Assembly: GCA_025352865.1 (NCBI GenBank)
Contig: JANXSB010000196.1
Coordinates: 1-6,360 of the forward strand
Length of the DNA stretch: 6,360 bases
Direction of reading: 5' to 3'
From: Chthoniobacter sp.
Lineage (GTDB): Bacteria > Verrucomicrobiota > Verrucomicrobiia > Chthoniobacterales > Chthoniobacteraceae
Below are positions 5,510 to 6,360 of this stretch, piece by piece (position 1 is the first letter of the stretch; every line of letters starts with the position of its first letter). Both the position numbers and the translations under genes were made by a program. The notes under the pieces were generated by a model. The model was not told the DNA's origin, searched no databases, and saw only the letters and a program-made list of their open reading frames with translations.

Positions 5510-6091
5510 TCAGTCTTGCGCCCGTCGGCGACGCAGCCCGAGGACGGCGGCGGCACCGGACAAAAGCAGCATCACCGAGCCTGGCTCGGGAACCACCTGC
5601 ACAAGCTGACCGCGAATCTCACCGCCGCCGAAGATGGAGGAGTGGATGTTGATATAATACAGATTGGCGAGGAGATCTGCCTGCTGAGCGCCGCTCAGTC
5701 CGGGAATGACTCCTGCGTACATGCCGGATTTCGGGCCTACCGGAGTGTGCAAGCCGCCGATCGGGAAAATGACGGGACCGGCCACATTGTCGGCTCCTTT
5801 ATGGATGTGCGAGTCCGAATAATTCCCCAATAGATCGACGAATCCCAAAGCGCTGCCGTAAGCAAAATTCAGAGTCAGGTTCCCGTTGCTGTTATCCAGT
5901 GAAATGCCCGGCCCGATTTCATTCCCGGTCGCGGAACTGGCGTTGGAGGGGGTTTCATTTGGACCGCTGAGGCCGGTGGTGTTGTCGCCAAAAGACAATG
6001 GCGAGATGTCGAACTGGATGATCGCAGCGGATGCTGCCGAAGTGAGCACCGCGAGGGCGGCAAGCGCTGATAATGACTGGTGGGATTTCAT
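5510..6091 (-). CDS. Secreted CHRD-domain protein with PEP-CTERM sorting signal
   Basis: A 193-residue exported protein. Residues 1-22 are a Sec signal peptide (MKSHQS, hydrophobic ALAALAVL, likely cleavage after ASA at 22). A CHRD domain (named after chordin) covers about 25-163, with the typical elements HIHKG (95-99), GPVIFP (105-110), YYINIHS (145-151) and GGGEIRGQL (155-163). The C-terminus is a classic PEP-CTERM tail: VPEPGS (167-172), a hydrophobic helix (173-186) and RRRR (187-190). PEP-CTERM proteins are processed by an exosortase and exported to the surface or matrix; no exosortase gene is in the window. ATG 6091 is chosen because it begins the signal peptide; longer in-frame starts up to 6265 would place 58 unrelated residues before it and run into the terminator behind ssb. 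The leader is free of Shine-Dalgarno sequence. GC content appears lower than in the neighbours, common for surface proteins. The gene is monocistronic with a terminator downstream. The biological role of CHRD domains in bacteria is unknown; adhesion or matrix is a guess. Confidence 0.92.
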   Translation of the reverse strand: MKSHQSLSALAALAVLTSAASAAIIQFDISPLSFGDNTTGLSGPNETPSNASSATGNEIGPGISLDNSNGNLTLNFAYGSALGFVDLLGNYSDSHIHKGADNVAGPVIFPIGGLHTPVGPKSGMYAGVIPGLSGAQQADLLANLYYINIHSSIFGGGEIRGQLVQVVPEPGSVMLLLSGAAAVLGLRRRRAQD

Positions 6092-6106
6092 GTGTGGGAG
6101 AGCTGC

Positions 6107-6119
6107 TTGGCAAGGCCAA
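6107..6119. repeat. Short inverted repeat upstream of the CHRD gene
   Basis: ttggc (6107-6111) and gccaa (6115-6119) form a small dyad with a 3-base centre, 15 bases before the CHRD start. It could be a leader hairpin or an operator half-site pair, but it is short. The rest of the stretch 6092-6256 holds no gene and no promoter I would defend; the best minus-strand match (TTCTCA at 6163-6158, 17-base spacer, TAGTTT at 6140-6135) is weak. Confidence 0.25.
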
Positions 6120-6256
6120 TTTTCCACTTCACAAAAAACTATTGGGCCGTCACCCGTTGAGAAATTCGCCGGAGCCAGTGAAAACAAGTCGCTGCGGGCT
6201 AGGGAGCGCACGAAAGAACCCAAAACGTGGAGGCGTATTTTGGCCGAGGGACGAGC

Positions 6257-6302
6257 GAAAATCAAAAGGCTGCCGGGGAAGCTGGCAGCTTCCCCGGCAG
6301 CC
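6257..6302 (-). terminator. Strong intrinsic terminator behind ssb
   Basis: A perfect inverted repeat with 17-base arms (6268-6284 and 6286-6302, left arm ggctgccggggaagctg) is separated by a single base, so the real hairpin has about 14-16 bp and a tight loop. Read on the minus strand it is followed by TTTTGATTTTC (6267-6257). It lies 27 bases beyond the ssb stop and should insulate ssb from the CHRD gene downstream. Confidence 0.9.
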
Positions 6303-6312
6303 GAGATGTTTG

Positions 6313-6328
6313 CGCGGCGCGCGCCGCG
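6313..6328. repeat. 16-bp perfect GC palindrome just after the ssb stop
   Basis: cgcggcgc (6313-6320) is directly followed by its complement gcgccgcg (6321-6328), one base beyond the ssb stop codon. All 16 bases are G or C. It can form a second, smaller hairpin in the ssb 3' end ahead of the main terminator, but has no T-run of its own. It may assist termination or protect the mRNA 3' end; self-complementary GC runs also arise by chance in such DNA. Confidence 0.45.
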
Positions 6329-6329
6329 G

Positions 6330-6360
6330 TCAGAACGGGATGTCGTCTTCCGGTGCGTCG
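6330..6360 (-). CDS. ssb: Single-stranded DNA-binding protein, C-terminal fragment at the window edge
   Basis: Only the last nine codons and the stop (TGA, 6332-6330) are inside the window. They read D-A-P-E-D-D-I-P-F, the acidic tip that ends nearly all bacterial SSB proteins. In the family this tip, especially the final P-F, docks partners such as RecQ, PriA, exonuclease I, RecO and the polymerase III chi subunit. The OB fold that binds single-stranded DNA lies off the right edge, so its integrity cannot be judged. The location next to a strong terminator shows that the transcript ends here. Such a short stretch could be chance, but an exact DDIPF followed by stop and terminator makes SSB very likely. 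Confidence 0.86.
   Translation of the reverse strand, partial: DAPEDDIPF

Noticed and set aside
6092..6265. Longer N-terminus for the CHRD protein
   Set aside because: ATG 6091 gives a textbook signal peptide; the extension lacks one and would begin within the terminator of ssb.

Overview
The window looks like ordinary chromosome from a GC-rich bacterium, most likely a verrucomicrobium or a close relative in the PVC group. The clues, none decisive alone, are: a one-piece tmRNA with a short tag ending ALAA; a histidyl-tRNA synthetase of the divergent RGLAYYTG / GFGMGD type; a CHRD protein with a PEP-CTERM sorting tail; and starts with no visible Shine-Dalgarno sequence, several behind pyrimidine-rich leaders. 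No mobile element, CRISPR array, integrase or phage gene is visible.

Layout from left to right. Positions 1-261 (+) are the 3' part of ssrA (tmRNA), cut by the window edge. After an 88-base spacer with competing inverted repeats comes hisS (349-1596, +). Convergent with it, 15 bases away, is a minus-strand pair: an RhlE-type DEAD-box RNA helicase (3047-1830) and a 73-residue zinc-ribbon/membrane protein (1833-1612) whose GTG start overlaps the helicase stop in a GTGA junction. From a divergent intergenic region with a plausible sigma-70 promoter, a plus-strand group begins: an acyl-lipid/acyl-CoA delta-9-type fatty acid desaturase (3197-4306), a CruF-like carotenoid biosynthesis membrane protein (4344-5120) and a small protein of unknown function (5170-5415). 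It ends at a GC-rich hairpin that can serve as a terminator from both sides. Facing it is a secreted CHRD-domain protein with a PEP-CTERM signal (6091-5510, -). At the right edge the last nine residues of single-stranded DNA-binding protein (DAPEDDIPF) are visible on the minus strand (6360-6330), followed by a GC palindrome and a very strong intrinsic terminator.

Functionally the left part concerns translation and RNA metabolism (ribosome rescue, His-tRNA charging, RNA unwinding). The middle part modifies membrane composition: a desaturase and a carotenoid enzyme side by side suggest a membrane-fluidity or pigment unit, although that link is inferred. I find no convincing new defence or mobile system. 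The items most worth checking are the helicase-coupled zinc-ribbon membrane protein, the mutually exclusive hairpins between ssrA and hisS, and the consistent lack of Shine-Dalgarno sequences.
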